This document shows, one piece after another, positions 22,963 to 34,000 of a stretch of DNA of 64,000 bases (positions are counted from its first letter, which is position 1; every line of letters starts with the position of its first letter). A program made the translations under genes and the position numbers. The stretch is from Brachynemurus nebulosus (taxonomy: Eukaryota; Arthropoda; Insecta; Neuroptera; Myrmeleontidae). Below the pieces are notes generated by a model. The model worked only from the letters and a program-made list of their open reading frames with translations, was not told the origin of the DNA and searched no databases. Where the stretch lies: the NCBI GenBank assembly GCA_035578155.1, contig JAPWDM010000001.1:166939498-167003497 (forward strand). Reading direction: 5' to 3'.

Positions 22963-23190
22963 ATTAAGTTCTTGTTTTACTTCAACTATCTGTTGTACGA
23001 TATTCTGAAATTCCAACTTGACTTCTGGTAAACGAATAGAACGAATTTGGAAAGTTTTTAATCTATCTGGATCAATTTGATTATCTAATGCAGTGGCTAA
23101 ATCAAATATTAATTGAACGCGGTTAAACAACGATTGTTGTCTAGCTACGAGCCTGTTTAAATTTTTTTCCAATTTTTCAGCTTTCGACAT
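22963..23190 (-). pseudogene. BEL/Pao gag 5' fragment (-)
   Basis: Encodes only the first 76 or so residues of Gag (MSKAEKLEKN to EVKQELN), with normal start and leader behind it. It ends at the junction with the inverted RNase H fragment. Confidence 0.88.
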
Positions 23191-23798
23191 ATTGAAAATT
23201 TAAATATAAATGTGACAAAATTATGTACAAAATAAATGCCAGCTGATTATGTAAATAAAACGAATCAAAACAATTATGAAATTAAATTCAGTTGTTGGTT
23301 CCGTATAAACATGCAATTAGACAAAGGTTCGGTTGTTTACAAATTATTTAAGACAAAAGTTTATTTATGTATGTATGTATGCGTGTGCACCTCAATTTTC
23401 AACAAATTACAAAAATATAATAAATTAAATTTAATATAAAAAAGGATAGAGCTTATTGATCGTACACAAATAAATGCGATATGTGTATCTTATGGGCAAG
23501 ATTCTCTCTTTCTAGCTGGATGGACATAAGTAAATGCGCGGTAAATTAAATGCTATGCCTTAACTTGCACAAGTTATGTAATACTTAAATTCGAAAATTC
23601 GATAAATTTTAAGAATTTATGAGGAAATATCTAACGATAGGAACAAAATTATCAATTTATAGCAATAAAATTTGGCAATAACTTACGAATTCGGAAACGA
23701 AAACTACAAATTCGGAAACGAAAACTACAAATTTGGTAACAAAAATTACGAATTGAGTTTGAATTACCGCGAAAACCGAAATCCGGTTCGAAGGTCCA
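23191..23798 (-). mobile_element. Leader and PBS (-) of the gag fragment unit
   Basis: Complete leader and inverted element-version PBS (23781-23798), abutting a full LTR. It shows that this mini-unit had a normal 5' end before truncation. Confidence 0.85.
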
Positions 23799-24219
23799 AA
23801 CAAAGGGGTGGTTTGGCCCCTTTGGTTTTCTTTGATCGAAATTAATTGTGAACTGTATAATCTACAAAATGTGGACTTACCTCTGCTTTGATGTGGACAC
23901 TCTTCGTGTTACACGAGGGAAAGGAATGGGCAAAAGGGAAAACACTAAACTGTTCACACCCAGCACGGCAAGCTAGCTGGTAAACGCACTTTGTACGCGT
24001 CGAAGAATCGATTTTTACACGGTAACTCGTAAATAGTTAAGGTTGATTACACAAAATGGTTAGCAACAATATATGTATCTATTAGGTTCAAAACACTTTG
24101 GTGACAATTTTTCTACTGACCGCCTATAACAGGCAGTTGATTAAGGCCCGTCAATTTTACTATGCAAGCATAGGCAATGCATTGGACAATTAAGGTATAT
24201 ATGTTGCATGGCTGCAACA
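23799..24219 (-). repeat. BEL/Pao LTR 4 (-)
   Basis: Full 421-bp LTR. It serves as 5' LTR of the gag fragment unit and 3' LTR of copy E at once. Confidence 0.92.
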
Positions 24220-24458
24220 TCCTCCGGCGGGGCAAAATGATCCGTGTAACGAATCACCAATTTATGGATATACGTACGAATAGTGACACATACATACATA
24301 CATAATATAGGAATTATTTATTGGTTCAGTATCAAAAATTATAAAATTATTATCAAACAAATATAAAGTTACGAATTTTAATAGGTAAACTATACTAAGC
24401 TAATATATATATATACAACTAAAACTAATGCAAAAGGGACTATGCAGTTCTGGAATAA

Positions 24459-27400
24459 CTACTGGTTCGGTAGAGGACATAATTTTGCCACAGGTCGCAC
24501 ATACTGTGCATGTTTGGTTTTAACTAAAGCTACACGAGTTATCCCGTCCTTTCCGGGATAAAGTTCCGTTACAATAGCTAAGGGCCATTGTAATGGGGGT
24601 ATATTATTTTGAATAATGACACAAATGGTACCTCTTTTAATGGGATTGTTGGGCAAATTCCATTTCTGCCGCATCTGAAGCGTTGTTAAATATTCGATGT
24701 GCCACCTTTTCCAGTAGGATTGTACTAAGGAATCCAATAATTTGAAACGGGTTAAACGAGGTACGGGAATGTCGGACACATTTTCGGAAGGCAAACAATT
24801 TAATGGGGATCCATACAAAAAATGAGCCGGAGTCAAGGCTACAGGTTCCGCTGGGTCATCACTCAAACAACATAAAGGTCTGGAGTTTAACAAGGCTTCT
24901 ATTTGCGCCAAGACGGTGGTGAATTCCTCAAAGGTCAAAATTTGGGAACCAATAACACGAGTTAAATGAGCCTTCACACTTTTGATATTGGCTTCCCAAA
25001 TTCCACCAAAGTGTGAAGCGGTGGGAGGATTAAATTTCCATTCAATACGATGAATGTTAAGTTCTTGCTGGAATTTGTCTTTGAATTCTTGAGATTTTAA
25101 CAAAGAATAAGCTTCGTCAAACTGTGTTTTTGCTGAAACGAAGTTTGTTGCGTTGTCGGAATATAAAACAGCACAACTACCGCGGCGAGATACGAAACGC
25201 TTAAAGGCAGAAATAAATGCTTCGGTAGACAGGCTCGAAGCCAACTCTAAATGGATAGCTTTTGTGGCTAGACATATAAATAAACAAACATATGCCTTTT
25301 GTGACTTGATTCCCCGATGTTTAGAGAGAGTAATTAAAAAGGCACCAGTATAGTCCACTCCAGTATGCAAAAATGCTTTATTTTGATTTACCCTTGGTGC
25401 TGGTAAGTCTGCCATGTGTGGCATAATGGATTTGGGACGAGACCGAAAACAATGATTACAAGCCCAAATGCGGCGACGTACAGTGTCACGAGCTGACAAA
25501 ATCCAATACTTCTGGCGAAGCAAGGCAAGTGTTAAGTGGGGACCCGTATGGCAATTTATTCGGTGAGTATAATCAATCAAACAATTAATTAAAGGGTCCG
25601 TTTTAGGTAACACAATAGGGTGTTGGACGTCATAACTCAGACTGGCATTAGAAAGTCGTCCGCCTACGCGTATAATTCCGTCTTGTAGAAATGGATTTAA
25701 CTTGAGTATTTTATTGGAAACTGAAATATTCTTCGAAAGCGCATTAAATTCGCTTGCGAAATGATTCTGTTGGACGGCACGTAACAAATATAATTCGGCC
25801 ATATTTAAATCAGAGGCGCGAATGTTAGGAGATTTTGGGAGGATTTTGATGAATCGCAAAACATAAACCGTCGAATTCAACATCTTGGACCACGACGAAA
25901 AATAATTTATAATAGTATACAAAGGCGAAAGTATGCTGGGTTTGACTGTAAAAACTAAATTTTCACATTCTGGAGTTACAATTTCGTAATCATCAAAACT
26001 TTTAATTGGCCAGTGTTCTGGGTTATCATGAAGCCATGACGGTCCAGAAAACCACGAATTTGAGTTAATCAAACTGCGTGGGGATAAGCCCCTCGAACTA
26101 CAATCGGCACTATTCAATTTTCCAGGTACAAAATGCCAATAACGTGAGGATAAATTTTGTTGAATTTTACTAATGCGGTTTGAAATATAGACTGGCCACC
26201 GTTTTGGATTGGAGTGTATCCACGCTAACGTGATCATGGAATCTGAGAGGGCATAAATATTGCTAATTTCAGTACGGAGCGAATAGGTATCACATATGTG
26301 CGTTAACAATTTCGAAAGTAAAACCGCCGCATTCAACTCTAATCTAGGCAACGTAGTACTTTGCATAGGTGCAACTTTGGATTGAGCGCACAGTAAACTA
26401 GTGTCAATTTGACCATCAGGATTTTCGACACGAACAAATACCGCAGCACCCAAGGCCATTTGGGAGGCATCACAAAATCCGATCAATAAGATTTTACATC
26501 TATTTGGTTCACTACACAAAATAGGGCGATATATTTTTAAATTATTTAAAACTTCAAATTCCGATATGATATTCAACCACACATTTTCAACTTCAGTTGG
26601 AGTAGGGTCGTCCCAATCACATTTTAAGTTCCACAATTCCTTTATTAGTAATTTCATTTGTAGGATCACGGGAGCCAAGAATCCCAATGGATCAAATATA
26701 CGGGCTACACATGAAAGTATGTTTCGTTTAGTGCAAGGCAATAACTGGGAATTTATTTTAAAAACAAAGTCATCGCTGTACGGGTTCCACTGTAAACCTA
26801 AAATTGGCAATGAATCATCAAATGTAACCGATTTATTCAGTGTGATTTCACTAGGAATCTGCGACAATAATTCAAGTGAATTCGATGACCATTTGACTAA
26901 TGGAAAACCACCTGCTGCGAACAATTCAACTAACTGAGGTTGTAGAATTTTTGCCTCTTCAATAGTGGGAACACTGCATACCAAATCGTCAACGTACATA
27001 TCTCGATCGGCATAACTGACAGCTAGTGGGTAATTCTTGGTTTCGTCTGTTAACAGTTGTTTAATGGTTCGTAAACTAAGGTACGGAGACGATCGAACAC
27101 CAAAACTAACTCGGGTAAGTTCGTAGGTTGCTATGGGTTGTGTTGGTTCGAAACGCCAAAGTATTCTTTGAAATTTATGGTGTTCTTCAATAATCTTGAT
27201 TTGCCGAAACATATTTTTCAAATCAGCGGTCATTGCAATAGGGAAAAGGCGAAAATTAATAAGAATTGTGAAAATGTGATTTTGTAATTTAGGACCGGTG
27301 TATAAAATATCATTTAACGAGAGTAACTTATTCGATTTCGAAAGGGTTTTAGCTGACGAATCGAAGACAACACGACATGGGGTACTACTACTGTTTGGTT

Positions 27401-29618
27401 TGAAAATACAGTGATGTGGAATATAATAATTAGGTTTCACTGTAGTATCATTAGGTACCAAAATCATATGATTTTGATCCAAATAATCTCGAATGGATTG
27501 TGAATATAATTGTTTTAATTGTGGAGACCTTTCAAAACGTTTTTCCAAAGACTGAAATCTACGAAGGGCTAAGGAATATGAATCACCGAGGAGCGAGGGA
27601 TCTTCTCGGAATGGTAGAGCAACGATATATCTTCCACTAGGTTCACGTTTAAAATTCTCAACAAATAATTTTTCACAAATTTCATCATCCATACCAACAA
27701 TAGGAGGCGATAAATCTTCCAGATTCCACATTTTCTCGACAAGGGATTCTAATGTTAAGAAAGAAAAATACGAATGCATGTTTTTGTTTTCCAAAATGGG
27801 AGCATTACCGACAATTACGAAACCCAACGAAGTTTGAAGTGCAGTAGGTGTACCCGGTGGGCCAACAACTCGTCCAGATCCTAGAATTTGAACGAAAACT
27901 GAAGCGGACAAAACTCCATCTATTATTCCAGGTGTATGGTATGTGGGATCCGCCAGTGGTAAAGATTCCAAATAATCCAGTTTTTGTGTATCGACAGGCA
28001 TATCAGGAAGACAATTCGTGACCTTTTCGACAACAAGTGCATCAATGGGGATGGAATAATCATGATTGATACTGGATTTAATAACAAACTGAGTTTTTCC
28101 TTTAATGGGACTTGTCACCCCTCCAATACCTGTAACGTTTGAAAAATATCTTGAAGTTTGTAAACCCAGACGTTTACAACAATTCAAAGTTATCAGATTC
28201 GAAACAGAACCACTATCGAGTAGAAAACGTAAGCTTTGTTCTCTATTCCACCTGTCATTAACCTTTACTATGACTGTCGAAAGCAATACTAAATTATTTC
28301 GGTTGTTTAAAGGGGTTTCACTGTTTGTAGTACACAATGAATGGGTTAAATCCTTTGAAGTTCTAGGTACTGGATCATTTGAAACTAACTGAGTTTTTGA
28401 GTTATCGAAAGCTTTGGGAGGGGAACGGTGTAGCAACGAATGGTGTTTTTGACGGCATTCGCGACATGCGTATTTGGAATCACACGACGATAAATGATGT
28501 TTCGAGGAAAAGCAATTTAAGCACAAATTATTTTCTTTTACAATTTGAAACCGTTTATCTGGGGAAAATTTTTTAAATATTTGGCATTGGATTAACAAAT
28601 GTGGATCCTTTTTACAAGCAACACAATTCCTTCGGACATTTTCATTAGCCACAAACGTTTTGGGTGATTTAGATGTTGAGGGTAAATTGTAGTTTTGTGT
28701 GTGACGAGGTTTTTCTATCTTTACCATCGATTTACTTTGGTGTCGAATAAATCCAATTAATTCATCATATTGTGGAATTTCATCGTTGTTTTTCAACAAT
28801 TCAAAATTATTCACGAGATTCTGAGGTAATTTTAAGAGCGCTATATAGACTAACATAAAATCTGCAAGATTTGGTAACTGTAAACGTTTCAGTGCTGAAA
28901 CATTTAGATCAAACTTTTCTAAAAAGCTTTGCAAATTCGCAGGATTATCGTTAGGAATAGGACGAAGATTTAAAATTTTTTCAAAATATGAGGAAGCAAG
29001 GTATCTTTTATTTTGATAATTTTGCACTAACAAATTCCAAATAATTTCATAATTATCTGGAATAGCATCTACTGAATTACAACACTTTAAAGCTTTTCCT
29101 TCTAAACTCCCCAAAAGATACTGTAGTTTTTCAGCAGCTGACAAGTCGATATTTTGATGTATTAAACTTTTAAAGTTTTCGTAAAATAAGGGCCAAAGGG
29201 AGACATCTTCTCCACTAAACTTAACCAAATTAATTTTGGGCATGTTTATCATACGCGGTTTGGATTCAGTAGACTGGGGTTGAGGTATATCAGACTGGGG
29301 TTGAGGTATAATTTTTTGAGCGACATATTCTATAAATTCACAAAGATCATCAAATGAATCCAACGATGCGTAGTTAGGTAATTCATCTGGATTAAGTTCT
29401 TGTTTTACTTCAACTATCTGTTGTACGATATTCTGAAATTCCAACTTGACTTCTGGTAAACGAATAGAACGAATTTGGAAAGTTTTTAATCTATCTGGAT
29501 CAATTTGATTATCTAATGCAGTGGCTAAATCAAATATTAATTGAACGCGGTTAAACAACGATTGTTGTCTAGCTACGAGCCTGTTTAAATTTTTTTCCAA
29601 TTTTTCAGCTTTCGACAT
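24459..29618 (-). CDS. BEL/Pao Gag-Pol polyprotein, copy E (intact)
   Basis: 1719 codons, all motifs as in the copy at 16993-22152 and, as far as I compared by eye, the same protein (type I: LKIYRP, DCSSRG, KAHLT, CHTGPH, NPYSDD). It has a complete 3' LTR (23799-24219), tail, leader and PBS, but the 5' LTR body is replaced by the palindrome centred at 30240. Confidence 0.95.
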   Translation of the reverse strand: MSKAEKLEKNLNRLVARQQSLFNRVQLIFDLATALDNQIDPDRLKTFQIRSIRLPEVKLEFQNIVQQIVEVKQELNPDELPNYASLDSFDDLCEFIEYVAQKIIPQPQSDIPQPQSTESKPRMINMPKINLVKFSGEDVSLWPLFYENFKSLIHQNIDLSAAEKLQYLLGSLEGKALKCCNSVDAIPDNYEIIWNLLVQNYQNKRYLASSYFEKILNLRPIPNDNPANLQSFLEKFDLNVSALKRLQLPNLADFMLVYIALLKLPQNLVNNFELLKNNDEIPQYDELIGFIRHQSKSMVKIEKPRHTQNYNLPSTSKSPKTFVANENVRRNCVACKKDPHLLIQCQIFKKFSPDKRFQIVKENNLCLNCFSSKHHLSSCDSKYACRECRQKHHSLLHRSPPKAFDNSKTQLVSNDPVPRTSKDLTHSLCTTNSETPLNNRNNLVLLSTVIVKVNDRWNREQSLRFLLDSGSVSNLITLNCCKRLGLQTSRYFSNVTGIGGVTSPIKGKTQFVIKSSINHDYSIPIDALVVEKVTNCLPDMPVDTQKLDYLESLPLADPTYHTPGIIDGVLSASVFVQILGSGRVVGPPGTPTALQTSLGFVIVGNAPILENKNMHSYFSFLTLESLVEKMWNLEDLSPPIVGMDDEICEKLFVENFKREPSGRYIVALPFREDPSLLGDSYSLALRRFQSLEKRFERSPQLKQLYSQSIRDYLDQNHMILVPNDTTVKPNYYIPHHCIFKPNSSSTPCRVVFDSSAKTLSKSNKLLSLNDILYTGPKLQNHIFTILINFRLFPIAMTADLKNMFRQIKIIEEHHKFQRILWRFEPTQPIATYELTRVSFGVRSSPYLSLRTIKQLLTDETKNYPLAVSYADRDMYVDDLVCSVPTIEEAKILQPQLVELFAAGGFPLVKWSSNSLELLSQIPSEITLNKSVTFDDSLPILGLQWNPYSDDFVFKINSQLLPCTKRNILSCVARIFDPLGFLAPVILQMKLLIKELWNLKCDWDDPTPTEVENVWLNIISEFEVLNNLKIYRPILCSEPNRCKILLIGFCDASQMALGAAVFVRVENPDGQIDTSLLCAQSKVAPMQSTTLPRLELNAAVLLSKLLTHICDTYSLRTEISNIYALSDSMITLAWIHSNPKRWPVYISNRISKIQQNLSSRYWHFVPGKLNSADCSSRGLSPRSLINSNSWFSGPSWLHDNPEHWPIKSFDDYEIVTPECENLVFTVKPSILSPLYTIINYFSSWSKMLNSTVYVLRFIKILPKSPNIRASDLNMAELYLLRAVQQNHFASEFNALSKNISVSNKILKLNPFLQDGIIRVGGRLSNASLSYDVQHPIVLPKTDPLINCLIDYTHRINCHTGPHLTLALLRQKYWILSARDTVRRRIWACNHCFRSRPKSIMPHMADLPAPRVNQNKAFLHTGVDYTGAFLITLSKHRGIKSQKAYVCLFICLATKAIHLELASSLSTEAFISAFKRFVSRRGSCAVLYSDNATNFVSAKTQFDEAYSLLKSQEFKDKFQQELNIHRIEWKFNPPTASHFGGIWEANIKSVKAHLTRVIGSQILTFEEFTTVLAQIEALLNSRPLCCLSDDPAEPVALTPAHFLYGSPLNCLPSENVSDIPVPRLTRFKLLDSLVQSYWKRWHIEYLTTLQMRQKWNLPNNPIKRGTICVIIQNNIPPLQWPLAIVTELYPGKDGITRVALVKTKHAQYVRPVAKLCPLPNQ

Positions 29619-30226
29619 ATTGAAAATTTAAATATAAATGTGACAAAATTATGTACAAAATAAATGCCAGCTGATTATGTAAATAAAACGAATCAAAACA
29701 ATTATGAAATTAAATTCAGTTGTTGGTTCCGTATAAACATGCAATTAGACAAAGGTTCGGTTGTTTACAAATTATTTAAGACAAAAGTTTATTTATGTAT
29801 GTATGTATGCGTGTGCACCTCAATTTTCAACAAATTACAAAAATATAATAAATTAAATTTAATATAAAAAAGGATAGAGCTTATTGATCGTACACAAATA
29901 AATGCGATATGTGTATCTTATGGGCAAGATTCTCTCTTTCTAGCTGGATGGACATAAGTAAATGCGCGGTAAATTAAATGCTATGCCTTAACTTGCACAA
30001 GTTATGTAATACTTAAATTCGAAAATTCGATAAATTTTAAGAATTTATGAGGAAATATCTAACGATAGGAACAAAATTATCAATTTATAGCAATAAAATT
30101 TGGCAATAACTTACGAATTCGGAAACGAAAACTACAAATTCGGAAACGAAAACTACAAATTTGGTAACAAAAATTACGAATTGAGTTTGAATTACCGCGA
30201 AAACCGAAATCCGGTTCGAAGGTCCA
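29619..30226 (-). mobile_element. Leader and PBS (-) of copy E
   Basis: Normal leader with inverted element-version PBS at 30209-30226. Its distal part forms the left arm of the palindrome. Confidence 0.88.
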
Positions 30227-30416
30227 AACAAAGGGGTGGTTTGGCCCCTTTGTTTGGACCTTCGAACCGGATTTCGGTTTTCGCGGTAATTCAAACTCAA
30301 TTCGTAATTTTTGTTACCAAATTTGTAGTTTTCGTTTCCGAATTTGTAGTTTTCGTTTCCGAATTCGTAAGTTATTGCCAAATTTTATTGCTATAAATTG
30401 ATAATTTTGTTCCTAT
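30065..30416. repeat. 352-bp perfect-looking palindrome of leader, PBS and LTR tip
   Basis: Inverted leader and PBS (left arm) meet a + strand PBS and leader (right arm), with the centre between 30240 and 30241 in TGGT|TTGG. The centre is exactly the 8-base loop of the LTR 3'-tip hairpin (CAAAGGGG/CCCCTTTG). The right arm stops abruptly at TCCTAT (30416), followed by 11 bases (GGGTGTGAACA) and a new LTR. The pattern fits self-primed fold-back synthesis from the LTR tip. Confidence 0.92.
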
Positions 30417-30427
30417 GGGTGTGAACA

Positions 30428-30848
30428 AACAAAGGGGTGGTTTGGCCCCTTTGGTTTTCTTTGATCGAAATTAATTGTGAACTGTATAATCTACAAAATG
30501 TGGACTTACCTCTGCTTTGATGTGGACACTCTTCGTGTTACACGAGGGAAAGGAATGGGCAAAAGGGAAAACACTAAACTGTTCACACCCAGCACGGCAA
30601 GCTAGCTGGTAAACGCACTTTGTACGCGTCGAAGAATCGATTTTTACACGGTAACTCGTAAATAGTTAAGGTTGATTACACAAAATGGTTAGCAACAATA
30701 TATGTATCTATTAGGTTCAAAACACTTTGGTGACAATTTTTCTACTGACTGCCTATAACAGGCAGTTGATTAAGGCCCGTCAATTTTACTATGCAAGCAT
30801 AGGCAATGCATTGGACAATTAAGGTATATATGTTGCATGGCTGCAACA
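30428..30848 (-). repeat. BEL/Pao LTR 5 (-)
   Basis: Full 421-bp LTR, 3' LTR of copy F. It carries a private change (GACTGCC instead of GACCGCC near 30745). The same variant appears in the filler at 292-306. The 11 bases before it (30417-30427) include GGGTGTGAAC, a string that also occurs inside the LTR. Confidence 0.92.
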
Positions 30849-31087
30849 TCCTCCGGCGGGGCAAAATGATCCGTGTAACGAATCACCAATTTATGGATAT
30901 ACGTACGAATAGTGACACATACATACATACATAATATAGGAATTATTTATTGGTTCAGTATCAAAAATTATAAAATTATTATCAAACAAATATAAAGTTA
31001 CGAATTTTAATAGGTAAACTATACTAAGCTAATATATATATATACAACTAAAACTAATGCAAAAGGGACTATGCAGTTCTGGAATAA

Positions 31088-34000
31088 CTACTGGTTCGGT
31101 AGAGGACATAATTTTGCCACAGGTCGCACATACTGTGCATGTTTGGTTTTAACTAAAGCTACACGAGTTATCCCGTCCTTTCCGGGATAAAGTTCCGTTA
31201 CAATAGCTAAGGGCCATTGTAATGGGGGTATATTATTTTGAATAATGACACAAATGGTACCTCTTTTAATGGGATTGTTGGGCAAATTCCATTTCTGCCG
31301 CATCTGAAGCGTTGTTAAATATTCGATGTGCCACCTTTTCCAGTAGGATTGTACTAAGGAATCCAATAGTTTGAAACGGGTTAAACGAGGTACGGGAATG
31401 TCGGACACATTTTCGGAAGGCAAACAATTTAATGGGGATCCATACAAAAAATGAGCCGGAGTCAAGGCTACAGGTTCCGCTGGGTCATCACTCAAACAAC
31501 ATAAAGGTCTGGAGTTTAACAAGGCTTCTATTTGCGCCAAGACGGTGGTGAATTCCTCAAAGGTCAAAATTTGGGAACCAATAACACGAGTTAAATGAAC
31601 CTTCACACTTTTGATATTGGCTTCCCAAATTCCACCAAAGTGTGAAGCGGTGGGAGGATTAAATTTCCATTCAATACGATGAATGTTAAGTTCTTGCTGG
31701 AATTTGTCTTTGAATTCTTGAGATTTTAACAAAGAATAAGCTTCGTCAAACTGTGTTTTTGCTGAAACGAAGTTTGTTGCGTTGTCGGAATATAAAACAG
31801 CACAACTACCGCGGCGAGATACGAAACGCTTAAAGGCAGAAATAAATGCTTCGGTAGACAGGCTCGAAGCCAACTCTAAATGGATAGCTTTTGTGGCTAG
31901 ACATATAAATAAACAAACATATGCCTTTTGTGACTTGATTCCCCGATGTTTAGAGAGAGTAATTAAAAAGGCACCAGTATAGTCCACTCCAGTATGCAAA
32001 AATGCTTTATTTTGATTTACCCTTGGTGCTGGTAAGTCTGCCATGTGTGGCATAATGGATTTGGGACGAGACCGAAAACAATGATTACAAGCCCAAATGC
32101 GGCGACGTACAGTGTCACGAGCTGACAAAATCCAATACTTCTGGCGAAGCAAGGCAAGTGTTAAGTGGGGACCCGTATGGCAATTTATTCGGTGAGTATA
32201 ATCAATCAAACAATTAATTAAAGGGTCCGTTTTAGGTAACACAATAGGGTGTTGGACGTCATAACTCAGACTGGCATTAGAAAGTCGTCCGCCTACGCGT
32301 ATAATTCCGTCTTGTAGAAATGGATTTAACTTGAGTATTTTATTGGAAACTGAAATATTCTTCGAAAGCGCATTAAATTCGCTTGCGAAATGATTCTGTT
32401 GGACGGCACGTAACAAATATAATTCGGCCATATTTAAATCAGAGGCGCGAATGTTAGGAGATTTTGGGAGGATTTTGATGAATCGCAAAACATAAACCGT
32501 CGAATTCAACATCTTGGACCACGACGAAAAATAATTTATAATAGTATACAAAGGCGAAAGTATGCTGGGTTTGACTGTAAAAACTAAATTTTCACATTCT
32601 GGAGTTACAATTTCGTAATCATCAAAACTTTTAATTGGCCAGTGTTCTGGGTTATCATGAAGCCATGACGGTCCAGAAAACCACGAATTTGAGTTAATCA
32701 AACTGCGTGGGGATAAGCCCCTCGAAATACAATCGGCACTATTCAATTTTCCAGGTACAAAATGCCAATAACGTGAGGATAAATTTTGTTGAATTTTACT
32801 AATGCGGTTTGAAATATAGACTGGCCACCGTTTTGGATTGGAGTGTATCCACGCTAACGTGATCATGGAATCTGAGAGGGCATAAATATTGCTAATTTCA
32901 GTACGGAGCGAATAGGTATCACATATGTGCGTTAACAATTTCGAAAGTAAAACCGCCGCATTCAACTCTAATCTAGGCAACGTAGTACTTTGCATAGGTG
33001 CAACTTTGGATTGAGCGCACAGTAAACTAGTGTCAATTTGACCATCAGGATTTTCGACACGAACAAATACCGCAGCACCCAAGGCCATTTGGGAGGCATC
33101 ACAAAATCCGATCAATAAGATTTTACATCTATTTGGTTCACTACACAAAATAGGGCGATGTATTTTTAAATTATTTAAAACTTCAAATTCCGATATGATA
33201 TTCAACCACACATTTTCAACTTCAGTTGGAGTAGGGTCGTCCCAATCACATTTTAAGTTCCACAATTCCTTTATTAGTAATTTCATTTGTAGGATCACGG
33301 GAGCCAAGAATCCCAATGGATCAAATATACGGGCTACACATGAAAGTATGTTTCGTTTAGTGCAAGGCAATAACTGGGAATTTATTTTAAAAACAAAGTC
33401 ATCGCTGTACGGGTTCCACTGTAAACCTAAAATTGGCAATGAATCATCAAATGTAACCGATTTATTCAGTGTGATTTCACTAGGAATCTGCGACAATAAT
33501 TCAAGTGAATTCGATGACCATTTGACTAATGGAAAACCACCTGCTGCGAACAATTCAACTAACTGAGGTTGTAGAATTTTTGCCTCTTCAATAGTGGGAA
33601 CACTGCATACCAAATCGTCAACGTACATATCTCGATCGGCATAACTGACAGCTAGTGGGTAATTCTTGGTTTCGTCTGTTAACAGTTGTTTAATGGTTCG
33701 TAAACTAAGGTACGGAGACGATCGAACACCAAAACTAACTCGGGTAAGTTCGTAGGTTGCTATGGGTTGTGTTGGTTCGAAACGCCAAAGTATTCTTTGA
33801 AATTTATGGTGTTCTTCAATAATCTTGATTTGCCGAAACATATTTTTCAAATCAGCGGTCATTGCAATAGGGAAAAGGCGAAAATTAATAAGAATTGTGA
33901 AAATGTGATTTTGTAATTTAGGACCGGTGTATAAAATATCATTTAACGAGAGTAACTTATTCGATTTCGAAAGGGTTTTAGCTGACGAATCGAAGACAAC

